A DNA stretch of 64,000 nt from Pseudaquabacterium inlustre (GTDB lineage Bacteria > Pseudomonadota > Gammaproteobacteria > Burkholderiales > Burkholderiaceae_C), in assembly GCF_038066595.1 (NCBI RefSeq), contig NZ_JBBUTH010000011.1:471691-535690 (forward strand), read 5' to 3'. This document shows positions 17,025-25,769 of the stretch, in pieces; positions within the stretch are counted from its first letter, which is position 1; the number at the start of each line of letters is the position of its first letter. Under the pieces are notes generated by a model that saw nothing but the letters and a program-made list of their open reading frames with translations, was not told the origin of the DNA and made no database searches. The position numbers and the translations under genes were made by a program.

Positions 17025-17892
17025 GCGCCAGCAGGCGATGCTGCGCACGCTGGGCCTGCGCCTGTGGCTGCCGCCGGACGATGCGGTTGCGCCGTCGCCC
17101 GAGGCCGAGGCACCGGCCGCTGCCGCCGCCGCAGCCCCCGCGCAGGACGTGACGGTGGCCGAGCGACCGCCGGCCGCCGTGGCGCCGGCGCCGCAGCCGG
17201 CACCGGCCCCCGTGGTCCAGGCGGCTGTCACCGCCCCCAGTCCGCGGCCTGTGGCGGTGCAGGTGCCGGTGTCGGTGCCGGTGCGTGCCGCCGACACCGG
17301 CCCGGTGTCGCAGATGGACTGGCCGGCGCTGCGCGCGGCCGTGGACGGCTGCCAGGCCTGCGGCCTGGGCCGCACGCGGCGCAACACCGTGTTCGGCGTG
17401 GGCCACATGCAGGCGCACCTGATGGCCGTGGGCGAGGCGCCGGGCGAACAGGAAGACCGCGAGGGCGAGCCCTTCGTCGGCGCTGCCGGCCAGCTGCTCG
17501 ACCGCATGCTGGCGGCCCTGGGCCTCACGCGCGAGGCCGCCGAGCCCGCGCGCCAGGTGTTCATCGCCAACACGCTGAAGTGCCGGCCCCCGCACAACCG
17601 CAACCCGCAGCCCGACGAGCTGGCGCAGTGCCAGCCCTTCCTCGAGCGTCAGGTGGCCCTGGTGCAGCCGCGCGTGATCCTGGCCATGGGCCGCTTCGCC
17701 GTGCAGTCGCTGCTGGGCACCGATGCGCCGATCGGCCGCCTGCGCGGCACCGTGCACCAGTGGCAGGGCCGGCCGCTCATCGTCACCTACCACCCGGCTT
17801 ACCTGCTGCGGCAGCCGGCCGACAAGGCGCGCGCCTGGGACGACCTGTGCCTGGCCGCCAGCTGCCTGGACGCCGCCGCCCGCCCGGCCTGA
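17011..17892 (+). CDS. Family 4 uracil-DNA glycosylase (iron-sulfur)
   Basis: Removes uracil from DNA. The ATG at 17011 has GGAG 7 bases upstream and is preferred to the ATG at 16996. Residues about 25-100 are an Ala/Pro/Val-rich linker of the kind seen in Burkholderiales homologues. The catalytic domain then shows CQACGLGR, VGEAPGEQEDREGEPFVGA, NTLKCRPPHNRNPQPDE, CQPFLERQ and TYHPAYLLRQ. The four cysteines in CQAC, LKC and CQPF are positioned for the family 4 [4Fe-4S] cluster. Total 293 residues. Confidence 0.94.
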   Translation: MRWDERQQAMLRTLGLRLWLPPDDAVAPSPEAEAPAAAAAAAPAQDVTVAERPPAAVAPAPQPAPAPVVQAAVTAPSPRPVAVQVPVSVPVRAADTGPVSQMDWPALRAAVDGCQACGLGRTRRNTVFGVGHMQAHLMAVGEAPGEQEDREGEPFVGAAGQLLDRMLAALGLTREAAEPARQVFIANTLKCRPPHNRNPQPDELAQCQPFLERQVALVQPRVILAMGRFAVQSLLGTDAPIGRLRGTVHQWQGRPLIVTYHPAYLLRQPADKARAWDDLCLAASCLDAAARPA

Positions 17893-18005
17893 AGCCAGGA
17901 TCCCTCCCGGGTGTCAAGCCCGCGACCTGAGCGCCTGCGGGGCCGCCCCGCCGATATCATGCCCGCCGGCCGCTCCGGCAAGGCGCGGCTGGAGGAGCCC
18001 CGAAC

Positions 18006-20483
18006 TTGCATCGCGACACCGGTCCGCAGCACCCCCCCGGTCCGCCACCGCCGCCCGACCTGGGCTGGCCCGACGTTCCGCTGCCCGCGCTGGCCCTGGA
18101 TGGCCAGGGCCGGGCGCTGGCGGTCAATGCGGCGCTGGCCGAGCGCGCCGGCCTGCCGCGCGAGGCCTTGCTGGCCGAAGGCTGGTGGCAGCTGCTGGCG
18201 CCCGAGGCGCTGCCACCGCTGCGCGCAGCACTGCGCCCTGGCCAGCAGGCCGTGCTGCAGCTGCCGCTGGCGCCACCGGCCGGTGGCCGCGCGATGCTGG
18301 AGCCCACCGAGCCGGTGACGCTGATGCTGGGCTGGCAGCGCACCACCGGCCTGCACCTGGCGGTGATGGGCACGGTGAGCGGGTTGTGGCGCACGCTGGC
18401 CGCCGAGCAGTCGCGCAGCCGCGTGCAGCAGCGCCTGGGCGACATGCTGCCGGTGATGATCGCCTACTACGGTGGCGCCGAGCGCGTGTGCCGCTATGCC
18501 AACCAGGCCTACGCCAGCTTCTACGGCTTCGACACCCAGGCCATCGTGGGCCGCAGCCTGCGCGAGGTGCTGGGCGACGACGGGGTGCGCGATGTGCAGC
18601 CCGAGGTGCAGGCCATGCTGCAGCAGCGGCGCACCGTGTCCTACACCCGCGCCTGGGCACCGGCCGACGGCGGTCCGCGGCGCTGGGTGGACGTGAACCT
18701 GATCCCGCATGTGGCCGAGCCCGGACCGCGTGGCGACGGCCCGACGCTGGGCGCCTTCGTGCTGGTGAGCGATGTCTCGCGCTTCATCGACACCGAGCGG
18801 GCGCTGCGCGAGAGCGAGGAGCGGCTGCGCAAGTTCATGGACGCCAGCGTGGAGGGCATCGCCTTCCACCGCGACGGCGTGATCACCGACGTGAACGCGC
18901 CGATGGCGGCGCTGGTGGGCCATGCGCGCGAGGCGCTGATCGGCCAGCCGGTGATGCGCTTCATCGCCCCCGACCACGTGGCCCGCGTGGGCGCCGGCCT
19001 GGCGCGGCTGAGCGAGCTGCCCTACGAGGCGGCCTGCCTGCATGCCGACGGCCACGAGGTGCCGATCGAGATCATCGCGCGGGCCATCGAGCACGAGGGC
19101 CAGCCGCTGCGCATGGTGGTGGTGCGTGACATCCGCGACCGCCAGGCCGCGCGGGCGCGCATGCAGCACCTGGCCGAGCACGATGCGCTGACCGGCCTGC
19201 GCAACCGCGGTGCCTTCATGGCGGCCCTGCAGGCGGCCATCGAGCACCCGCCGGTGCCGGGGGGCTGCCAGGCGCTGCTGTTCGTCGACCTGGACCACTT
19301 CAAGCGCATCAACGACGCGCTGGGCCATCTGGCCGGCGACGCGCTGCTGCGCGCCGTGGCCGAGCGCCTGCGGGGCGCGCTGCCGCCCGGCGCGGTGGCC
19401 GGGCGCTTCGGTGGCGACGAGTTCGTGATCCTGCTGCCCCAGGTGGCGGACGCCGACGCGGCACGCGCCGCCGCCCAGCAGCTGCAGGCCGCGATGGGCG
19501 CGCCGGTGCACTGGGGCGGCCGCAGCATGGCGGTCACCCCCACCATCGGCGTGGCCCTGCACCCGGCCGACGGCGACAGCGCCGATGCGCTGCTGCGCCA
19601 TGCCGATGCCGCGCTGTACGCCGGCAAGGCGGCCGGTCGCGCGACGGTCATGCTGTTCCAGCCGGCCATGGCGGCGGCCATCGAGGCCGGCCTGCAGCTC
19701 GAGGCGCGCATCGCGCAGGGCCTGCGCCAGGGCGAGTTCGACTGGCGGCTGCAGCCGCGCTGCGCGCTGGCCGATGGCCGCCTGCGTGGCCTGCAGGCGC
19801 AGCTGCACTGGCACCACCCCGCGCGCGGCAGCCTGGCGCTGGCCGAGTTCGCGCCCGCCGCCGCACAGGCCGGCCTGCTGCAGCCGCTGCTGGACTGGGC
19901 GCTGGCCGGGGCCCTGCACCTGCTGGCCGACTGGTCGGCGCTGCAGCTGGGCGTGCCGCTGTGCCTGGCGCTGGGCGGCCTGGCACAGCGCGCCGCGGGC
20001 CTGGCGGAGCGTGTCGAGCGCGCGCTCGACGCCGCGCCCTGCGGCGGGCGCAGCGCCGCCGGCCGCCTGGCGCTGGAGTTCGACGCCGCGCTGCTCGCCG
20101 ACGATGCGGGCCTGGTGACCGACCTGCTGCAGCGCCTGCAGGCGCGCGGCGTGGCCGTGTGGCTGGCCGGTGTGGGCGCGGGGGCGCTGCCACTGGGGCT
20201 GCTGCGCTCGGCCACGGCCGGCGCCGGGCCGCTGGCCGGTCTGGTGCTCGACCCGGGCCTGGCCGCGGTGCCGGCCGGCTCGGCGGTGGACCTGGCCGTG
20301 CTGCGCAGCCTGGTGGCGCTGGCCGGCGGCCTGGGGCTGGCGCTGTGCGCCCCCGGCGTGGCCGGCAGCGCGCAATGGCAGGCCTTGCAGGAGGCCGGCT
20401 GCGAGCAGGCCCAGGGGCCGTGGGTGGCCGCGGCGATGACCCCGGCCGAGGCCACGGCCTGGCTGGCCACGCAGCGGCCCTGA
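18006..20483 (+). CDS. PAS-PAS-PAS-GGDEF protein with degenerate EAL domain
   Basis: Predicted cyclic di-GMP synthase. A TTG start at 18006 is supported by GGAGGAG 8 bases upstream. The 825-residue soluble protein has three PAS-like regions (about residues 20-120, 145-265 and 278-395; YANQAYASFYGFD and FMDASVEGIAFHRDG are typical). The GGDEF domain follows from HDALTGLRNRGAF (near 392), with an intact GRFGGDEFVILL near 469. No RxxD inhibitory site precedes it. The C-terminal region aligns with EAL domains but the EAL motif reads LQAQLHW and the later acidic motifs are replaced by Ala/Gly, so phosphodiesterase activity is unlikely. No transmembrane helix. Confidence 0.88.
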   Translation: MHRDTGPQHPPGPPPPPDLGWPDVPLPALALDGQGRALAVNAALAERAGLPREALLAEGWWQLLAPEALPPLRAALRPGQQAVLQLPLAPPAGGRAMLEPTEPVTLMLGWQRTTGLHLAVMGTVSGLWRTLAAEQSRSRVQQRLGDMLPVMIAYYGGAERVCRYANQAYASFYGFDTQAIVGRSLREVLGDDGVRDVQPEVQAMLQQRRTVSYTRAWAPADGGPRRWVDVNLIPHVAEPGPRGDGPTLGAFVLVSDVSRFIDTERALRESEERLRKFMDASVEGIAFHRDGVITDVNAPMAALVGHAREALIGQPVMRFIAPDHVARVGAGLARLSELPYEAACLHADGHEVPIEIIARAIEHEGQPLRMVVVRDIRDRQAARARMQHLAEHDALTGLRNRGAFMAALQAAIEHPPVPGGCQALLFVDLDHFKRINDALGHLAGDALLRAVAERLRGALPPGAVAGRFGGDEFVILLPQVADADAARAAAQQLQAAMGAPVHWGGRSMAVTPTIGVALHPADGDSADALLRHADAALYAGKAAGRATVMLFQPAMAAAIEAGLQLEARIAQGLRQGEFDWRLQPRCALADGRLRGLQAQLHWHHPARGSLALAEFAPAAAQAGLLQPLLDWALAGALHLLADWSALQLGVPLCLALGGLAQRAAGLAERVERALDAAPCGGRSAAGRLALEFDAALLADDAGLVTDLLQRLQARGVAVWLAGVGAGALPLGLLRSATAGAGPLAGLVLDPGLAAVPAGSAVDLAVLRSLVALAGGLGLALCAPGVAGSAQWQALQEAGCEQAQGPWVAAAMTPAEATAWLATQRP

Positions 20484-20516
20484 GGCGCGCGCCGCGCGCC
20501 GGCCGGCCCGTGGGGC

Positions 20517-21893
20517 TTACTTCCTGGCCTTGACCGGCCGCGTCCAGCCGCTCAGCGACACCTGCTTGGCGCGCGCCACCGTCAGCTGGCCCTCGGGCGT
20601 GTTCTTGGCCACCGTGCTGCCGCCGCCGATGGTGCCGCCGGCGCCGATGCTCACCGGCGCGATCAGCACGCAGTTGCTGCCCACATGCACGTCGTCGCCG
20701 ATCACGGTGCGGTGCTTGTTGGCGCCGTCGTAGTTGGCGGTGATGCTGCCGGCGCCGTAGTTCACGCGCGCGCCCACGATGGCGTCGCCCAGGTAGGCCA
20801 GGTGGTTGGCTTTGGAGCCCTTGGCCAGCGTGCTGTTCTTCACCTCGACGAAGTTGCCGATGTGCACCTCTTCGGCCAGCTCGGCGCCGGGGCGCAGGCG
20901 GGCGTAGGGGCCGATCAGCGCGCCGGCGCCCACCTTGGCGCCCTCGATGTGCGTGAACGGGTGGATCACCGCGCCGCTGGCGATCTCGGCGTCGCGGATC
21001 ACGCAGTGCGCGCCGATGCTCACGTTGTCGCCCAGCGTCACGCGGCCCTCGAACACGCAGCCGACGTCGATCTCGCAGTCCTGACCGTGGGCGAGGCTGC
21101 CGCGCAGGTCGAAGCGCGCGGGGTCGGCCAGGCGCACGCCGGCCTCCAGCAGGCCTTCCGCCAGGCGCTTCTGCAGGCGGCGCTCCAGGTCGGCCAGCTG
21201 CAGCGGGCTGTTGACGCCCAGCACCTCGGTTTCATCGGGCGCATGGCTGGCCACCACCGGCACGCCCTCGGCCACCGCCATCGCGACGATGTCGGTCAGG
21301 TAGTACTCCTTCTGCGCGTTGTCGTTGGTCAGCGCCATCACCCACTTCTTCAGCAGCGCGGTGGGCGCGGCCATCATGCCGGTGTAGACCTCGCGGATCT
21401 CGCGCTGGGCCGGCGTGGCGTCCTTGTGCTCGACGATGCCCAGCACGCGGCCGCCGTGGCCGTCACCCGAACGCATGATGCGGCCGTAGCCGGTGGCATC
21501 GGCCAGCTCGATGGTCAGCAGCGCCAGCTGGCGGCCGTCGCAGGCCTCGGCCAGCGCGCGCGCAGTGCCGGCGGCGATCAGCGGCACGTCGCCGTTCAGG
21601 ATCAGCGTGGTGCCCTCGTCGCCCAGGTGCGGCACCACCTGCTGGATGGCATGGCCCGTGCCCAGTTGCGGCATCTGGCGCACCGGCAGCACGCCGCGCG
21701 GGGCAATGGCAGACTCGACCTCATCGGCGCCATGGCCGGTGATCACCAGCGTGCGGTCGGCGCCCAGCGACTGCGTGGTGTCGAGCACATGCGCCAGCAG
21801 CGCGCGGCCGGCCAGCTTGTGCAGCACCTTGGGCAGGCGGGATTTCATGCGGGTGCCTTTGCCCGCCGCCATGATCACGATGTCGAGTGCCAT
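20517..21893 (-). CDS. glmU: Bifunctional UDP-GlcNAc pyrophosphorylase / GlcN-1-P acetyltransferase
   Basis: Makes UDP-N-acetylglucosamine for peptidoglycan and LPS. The start at 21893 (MALDIVIMAAGKGTRM) is chosen because it begins at the conserved nucleotidyltransferase motif; 458 residues is normal. N-terminal domain: GKGTRMKSRLPKVLHKLAG, LNGDVPLI, YYLTDIVAMA. C-terminal left-handed beta helix of hexapeptide repeats from about residue 250, with NFVEVKNSTLAKGSKANHL, YGAGSITANYDG and HRTVIGDDVHVGSN. A GATAAT hexamer on the minus strand (21928-21933) may be its -10 box. Its ATG overlaps the ATG of the divergent lipoprotein gene. Confidence 0.97.
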   Translation of the reverse strand: MALDIVIMAAGKGTRMKSRLPKVLHKLAGRALLAHVLDTTQSLGADRTLVITGHGADEVESAIAPRGVLPVRQMPQLGTGHAIQQVVPHLGDEGTTLILNGDVPLIAAGTARALAEACDGRQLALLTIELADATGYGRIMRSGDGHGGRVLGIVEHKDATPAQREIREVYTGMMAAPTALLKKWVMALTNDNAQKEYYLTDIVAMAVAEGVPVVASHAPDETEVLGVNSPLQLADLERRLQKRLAEGLLEAGVRLADPARFDLRGSLAHGQDCEIDVGCVFEGRVTLGDNVSIGAHCVIRDAEIASGAVIHPFTHIEGAKVGAGALIGPYARLRPGAELAEEVHIGNFVEVKNSTLAKGSKANHLAYLGDAIVGARVNYGAGSITANYDGANKHRTVIGDDVHVGSNCVLIAPVSIGAGGTIGGGSTVAKNTPEGQLTVARAKQVSLSGWTRPVKARK

Positions 21894-22815
21894 GAGGATG
21901 CGTGTGCTGTTGCCGTGGAAACCGCGAATTATCGGCCGCCTGCGTGGCGCGCTGCTGACGGTGTGCGTGCTGGGGCTCACGGCCTGCAGCGCCGTGCGCC
22001 TGGGCTACGACCAGGGCCCCACGCTGGCCTGGTGGTGGCTGGACCGGCAGCTGGACTTCTCCAGCGCGCAGAAGCCGCGCGTGCAGGCGGCGCTGGACGA
22101 CTGGTTCGCCTGGCACCGTGCCACCCAGCTGCCGGCCTATGCCGACGAGCTGGCGCAGTTGCAGCGCCTGAAGACCGAGCGGCTGGCGCCGGCCCAGGTC
22201 TGCACGCTGTTCGCCGGCTGGCAGCAGCGGCTGCGCACGGCCGCCACCCAGGCCCTGCCGGCCGCGGCCGAGATCGTGCGCACGCTCACCCCGGCCCAGC
22301 TGGAGCACCTGGAGCGCCACCAGGCCGAGGTGCTGGACGACGCCGCGCGCCAGTTCCTGAAGCCCGGCAGCACCGAGGCCGAGCGGCGCCAGGCACTGAT
22401 CGACCGCGAGACCGAGCGCTTCGAGTCGCTGTACGGCACGCTGCAGGACGCACAGCGCCGCCGGCTGGCCGAGGCGCTGGTGGCCTCGCCCTTCGATGCC
22501 GAGCGCTGGCTGGCCGAGCGCCGCGCGCGCAGCGCCGATCTGCTGCGCGCCCTGCGCCAATGGCAGGCCGAGCGCGCCGACGCCGCCACGGTGCAGGCCG
22601 GGCTGCAGCGCCTGGCCGATGAACTGCTGGCCTCGCCGCGGCCGGCCTACCGCGAGCAGCAGCGCCGCGTCACCGAAGCCAACTGCGCCATCGTGGCCGA
22701 ACTGCACAACAGCGCCACGCCGGCCCAGCGCCAGCGCGCGGCCGAGCGGCTGAAGCGCTGGGAGGAGGATGCGCGGGCGCTGGCGGCGGCTCCGCGGGGC
22801 CGGGTGCCTCAGTAA
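21892..22815 (+). CDS. DUF6279-type lipoprotein
   Basis: Predicted outer- or periplasm-facing lipoprotein of about 307 residues, function unknown. The signal ends in VLGLTACSAVRLGYD, a good lipobox (LTAC). The mature part is helical and rich in Ala, Arg and Glu, with DWFAWHRATQLPAYADELAQ and LERHQAEVLDDAARQFL, features I associate with the DUF6279 family. In-frame starts exist at 21892, 21898 (ATG) and 21904 (GTG); which is used cannot be decided. The first overlaps the glmU start codon on the other strand. The 3' end overlaps the convergent DUF4136-like gene by 7 bases. Confidence 0.78.
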   Translation: MRMRVLLPWKPRIIGRLRGALLTVCVLGLTACSAVRLGYDQGPTLAWWWLDRQLDFSSAQKPRVQAALDDWFAWHRATQLPAYADELAQLQRLKTERLAPAQVCTLFAGWQQRLRTAATQALPAAAEIVRTLTPAQLEHLERHQAEVLDDAARQFLKPGSTEAERRQALIDRETERFESLYGTLQDAQRRRLAEALVASPFDAERWLAERRARSADLLRALRQWQAERADAATVQAGLQRLADELLASPRPAYREQQRRVTEANCAIVAELHNSATPAQRQRAAERLKRWEEDARALAAAPRGRVPQ

Positions 22816-23432
22816 TTCACGCGGACGGTGCGGGGATTCGGCCCTGCGGCCGGAAAGTCCATCAGCGCGGCCGCGAACAGCGGGCCCAGCAGGCTGCGCG
22901 CATCGCTGCCCCAGCCCTCGCTGCTGGCGCGGGCCTCGTACAGCGGTTTGCCGCTGGCGCGCTCGCGGATCAGCAGCGCCACCTCGCGGTCGTAGCGCGG
23001 GTTGTCGTAGCGCGGCGGCAGCGCCCAGTACGGGCCGCGCCAGGGATGCAGGCGCCAGGGGCCGAAGCCGCCGTGCCACCACAGCGGATCGTCCCAGGGC
23101 GAGCGGTCGGTGCGGCTGACCCGTGCGCCCAGCTGCACGATCAGGTCGGGCTCGGCGCCGGCCGCCACCGGCGTGAAGCCGGCCCGCGCCAGCGCAGCGG
23201 CGGCGGCCTCCTCCAGCTTCTGCTGCGTGTCGGCCTGCGGGGGCTGCTGCTGCGAGGGCAGGCGCTCGAAGGCGTAGCTGCCGCGGCGACCGGCGTCGCG
23301 CGCGGCCGGCCATTCGCCAAAGCTGCTGACCTCGACCGACAGCTGCTGCAGCGTGGCGCAGCCGCCGAGCAGCGCGCCGGCGCCGCCCAGGGCGCCGAGG
23401 GTGGCCAGCGAAATCAGGTGTCGTCGTTGCAT
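22809..23432 (-). CDS. DUF4136-type lipoprotein
   Basis: Predicted lipoprotein of 207 residues. The ATG at 23432 has GAAGGAG 7 bases upstream. The signal peptide ends in LGGCATLQQ (lipobox LGGC). The mature domain begins VEVSSFGEWPAARDAGRRGSY and contains the pattern of aromatic and charged residues seen in DUF4136 proteins: SYAFERLPSQ, then an Ala-rich helix, and YDREVALLIRERASGKPLYE near the end. A Trp/Pro-rich insert (WWHGGFGPWRLHPWRGPYW) lies near residue 130. Role unknown. Confidence 0.78.
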   Translation of the reverse strand: MQRRHLISLATLGALGGAGALLGGCATLQQLSVEVSSFGEWPAARDAGRRGSYAFERLPSQQQPPQADTQQKLEEAAAAALARAGFTPVAAGAEPDLIVQLGARVSRTDRSPWDDPLWWHGGFGPWRLHPWRGPYWALPPRYDNPRYDREVALLIRERASGKPLYEARASSEGWGSDARSLLGPLFAAALMDFPAAGPNPRTVRVNY

Positions 23433-23481
23433 CGTGAACTCCTTCGAAGGCCGCGACGCCCGGTGCGTGAACGACCGCGGA

Positions 23482-24465
23482 TCAGTCGCGCAGGATGCGG
23501 ATCGTCTGCGCCTTGGGTGTACCGCAGTCGTCGGCGGCCTCGTCATGATCATCGTCATGGTCGAAGGCCTTGTCGCCGGTCGGGTCGGGCGTGCCGGTGG
23601 GCTGGATCGACGTGAACGGGTAAAGGTTGCGGTCCATCATGTGCGACGGCGTGATGTGGCCCATCGCGCGCAGCATGTTGTCGCTGCGGCCGGGGTACTG
23701 CTTCTCCCACTCGCGCAGCTGGGCCTTGATGTTGGCGCGCTGCAGGTTCTCCTGGCTGCCGCACAGGCTGCACGGGATGATCGGGTACTGGCGGTGCACG
23801 GCCCAGGTTTCCAGATCGGTCTCGGCCACGTAGGCCAGCGGGCGGATCACGGTGTGGCGGCCGTCGTCGCTCACCAGCTTGGCCGGCATGCCCTTCAGGC
23901 GGCCGCCGAAGAACATGTTCATCATCATCGTGACGATGATGTCGTCGCGGTGGTGGCCCAGCGCGATCTTGGTGGCCCCCAGCTCGCCCGCCACCCGGTA
24001 CAGGATGCCGCGGCGCAGCCGCGAGCACAAGCTGCACATCGTGGCGCCTTCCGGGATGTGCTTCTTGACGATGCTGTAGGTGTCCTGGTTCTCGATGTGG
24101 AAGGGCGCCCCCACCTTGGCCAGGTACTCGGGCAGGATGTGTGCCGGAAAGCCCGGCTGCTTCTGGTCGAGGTTGACCGCCACCAGGTCGAACTTCACTG
24201 GCGCGCGCTCGCGCAGGTTCATCAGGATGTCGAGCAGGGCGTAGCTGTCCTTGCCGCCCGACAGGCAGACCATGATCTTGTCGCCGTCCTCGATCATGTT
24301 GAAGTCGGTGACGGCCTCGCCGACCTGGCGGTGCAGGCGCTTGCTCAGCTTGTTCATCTCGAAGGCGTGCTTCTTCGCCTTCTTGGCGGCCAGCGCGGCG
24401 TCGTCCAGCGGGGCGCCAGCGCCGCCGGCCGCGTCTTGCAGTTCGGGCAGGGTCATGTCGTTCAT
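23482..24465 (-). CDS. ttcA: tRNA 2-thiocytidine synthetase TtcA
   Basis: ATP-dependent enzyme that thiolates cytidine 32 of tRNAs using an iron-sulfur cluster. The 327-residue product begins MNDMTLPELQ and has the PP-loop SGGKDSYALLD and two CxxC motifs, CSLCSRLRRG and CSLCGSQE, as required. The C-terminal tail is Asp-rich (DHDDDHDEAADD). The ATG overlaps the folB stop (TGATG) and GGAGG precedes it. Long open frame upstream overlaps folB and the SDR gene and is not part of the protein. Confidence 0.96.
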   Translation of the reverse strand: MNDMTLPELQDAAGGAGAPLDDAALAAKKAKKHAFEMNKLSKRLHRQVGEAVTDFNMIEDGDKIMVCLSGGKDSYALLDILMNLRERAPVKFDLVAVNLDQKQPGFPAHILPEYLAKVGAPFHIENQDTYSIVKKHIPEGATMCSLCSRLRRGILYRVAGELGATKIALGHHRDDIIVTMMMNMFFGGRLKGMPAKLVSDDGRHTVIRPLAYVAETDLETWAVHRQYPIIPCSLCGSQENLQRANIKAQLREWEKQYPGRSDNMLRAMGHITPSHMMDRNLYPFTSIQPTGTPDPTGDKAFDHDDDHDEAADDCGTPKAQTIRILRD

Positions 24466-24878
24466 CACACGGCCTCCTTCAGGCCGAACTCCTTCATGCC
24501 AAACACCTCGCAGCCCACGGCGTCGCAGTCGGGGTACACGTCGGGCTTCTCGGTGGCCACGCGGGCGGCGCGCACCTTGGGGTGGGCCAGCATCGCGCGC
24601 AGCACGTCGTCGGCCAGGGTTTCCTGCAGGTGGATGTGGCCCTGCGACACGCGCTCGGCAATGCTGCGGCGGATGAAGTCGTAGTCCAGCACCTCGTCCA
24701 GGCGGTCGTGCTGCGGCGTGCTGTCCGCCAGCGGCACATACAGGTCGACGTTGATGACCACGCGCTGCTCGCCCTTCTTCTCGAAGTCGTGCACGCCGAT
24801 GTTGATCCACACCTCGTAGTTGCGCAGAAAGAGGCGCCGGCAGTCCATCAGGCTGGGGTTGCTGAGCAGGCTTTGCAT
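24465..24878 (-). CDS. folB: Dihydroneopterin aldolase family protein
   Basis: Predicted to cleave 7,8-dihydroneopterin to 6-hydroxymethyl-dihydropterin in folate synthesis. The 137-residue product has the family pattern RNYEVWINIGVHDFEKKGEQ, VVINVDLYVPL and the segment ATEKPDVYPDCDAVG, where the Lys matches the catalytic lysine of the family. FolX-type epimerase is the alternative, but the context with a pteridine-reductase-like SDR fits folate either way. It lies 12 bases after the SDR gene and is coupled to ttcA. Confidence 0.88.
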   Translation of the reverse strand: MQSLLSNPSLMDCRRLFLRNYEVWINIGVHDFEKKGEQRVVINVDLYVPLADSTPQHDRLDEVLDYDFIRRSIAERVSQGHIHLQETLADDVLRAMLAHPKVRAARVATEKPDVYPDCDAVGCEVFGMKEFGLKEAV

Positions 24879-24890
24879 GGTGTCGGGCCT

Positions 24891-25751
24891 TCAGGAAGAG
24901 GAAACGGCTTGTTGTTGTTGGGCGAGGAACAGCACATCGCGCGGCTGGCCCCACAGGTGCTGGCCGCCGTCGACCAGCAGGTTGTGGCCGGTGATGGCCG
25001 GCGCCTCGAGCAGGTAGCGCACGGCGCGGGCGATGTCCTCGGGCGTGGACGAGCGCGCCAGCGGCGTCATGCGGTGCGCGGCAGCGAACTCGGCCTCGGT
25101 CATCGGCCCCGACAGCAGCGTGACGCCCGGCGACACGGCATTCACCCGCAGCACCGGCGCGCAGGCCTGGGCCAGCATCACGGTGGCGGCCTGCAGCGCG
25201 GCCTTGCTGAGCGTGTAGCTGAAGTAGTCGGGGTTGGGGTTGGCCAGCTTCTGGTCGAGCAGGTTGACCACGCAGCCGGTGGCTGCACCGTCGCCCGGTC
25301 CTTGCGGGTCTTCGCGGCGCTGCAGCAGGTGCTCGTGCAGCGCGCGGGCCAGCAGCACGGCCGGCGCGGTGTTGGCGCGCACCGCGCGGTCCAGCAGGCC
25401 GGGGCTGAAGCTGGCGGGGTCGTCGTACTCGAACAGCGAGGCGTTGTTCACCACCGCATCCAGCCGGCCCAGGCGCAGCAGCACCGCCGGCACCAGGGCT
25501 TCGCAGGCCTGCGGGTCGGCCAGGTCGGCGCTGAAGACTTCGGCGCGGCCACCGTGGCGCTGGGCCTCGGCTGCCGTGGCCTCGGCCTCGGCGAACGAGC
25601 GGTGGCAGTGCAGCGCCACGTCCCAGCCGGCGGCAGCCAGATCGAGCGCGATCTGCCGGCCGATGCGGCGCGCGGCACCGGTGACCAGGGCCACCGGCCG
25701 GGCGGCGGGCTGGACGGCGGCTGTGACGGAAGAGGGGGAGGGCGTGCTCAT
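24891..25751 (-). CDS. SDR oxidoreductase, pteridine reductase-like
   Basis: Short-chain dehydrogenase of 286 residues. The cofactor motif is TGAARRIGRQIALDL; an Arg after the Gly-Ala pair is typical of NADPH-dependent pteridine reductases. NNASLFEYDDPASF and the catalytic YTLSK (in YFSYTLSKAALQAA) are present, and the C-terminus has GHNLLVDGGQHLWG. Because it is directly upstream of folB it may reduce dihydropterins, as FolM does; this is inference from context. The start at 25751 lies 19 bases from the divergent methyltransferase start. Confidence 0.83.
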   Translation of the reverse strand: MSTPSPSSVTAAVQPAARPVALVTGAARRIGRQIALDLAAAGWDVALHCHRSFAEAEATAAEAQRHGGRAEVFSADLADPQACEALVPAVLLRLGRLDAVVNNASLFEYDDPASFSPGLLDRAVRANTAPAVLLARALHEHLLQRREDPQGPGDGAATGCVVNLLDQKLANPNPDYFSYTLSKAALQAATVMLAQACAPVLRVNAVSPGVTLLSGPMTEAEFAAAHRMTPLARSSTPEDIARAVRYLLEAPAITGHNLLVDGGQHLWGQPRDVLFLAQQQQAVSSS

Positions 25752-25757
25752 GGTTTC

Positions 25758-25763
25758 TACAAT
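25758..25763 (+). promoter_or_regulatory. Candidate -10 box (TACAAT) 6 bases before the MidA-type ATG
   Basis: TACAAT followed by 6 bases and the ATG at 25770, the same spacing as seen before smg. No ribosome binding site fits between, so a leaderless mRNA is suggested. Confidence 0.4.
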
Positions 25764-25769
25764 GCCAGG

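Noticed and set aside
17799..20375. Long minus-strand open frame (858 codons) under the GGDEF gene
   Set aside because: Shadow frame; the plus strand has a ribosome site and clear domains.
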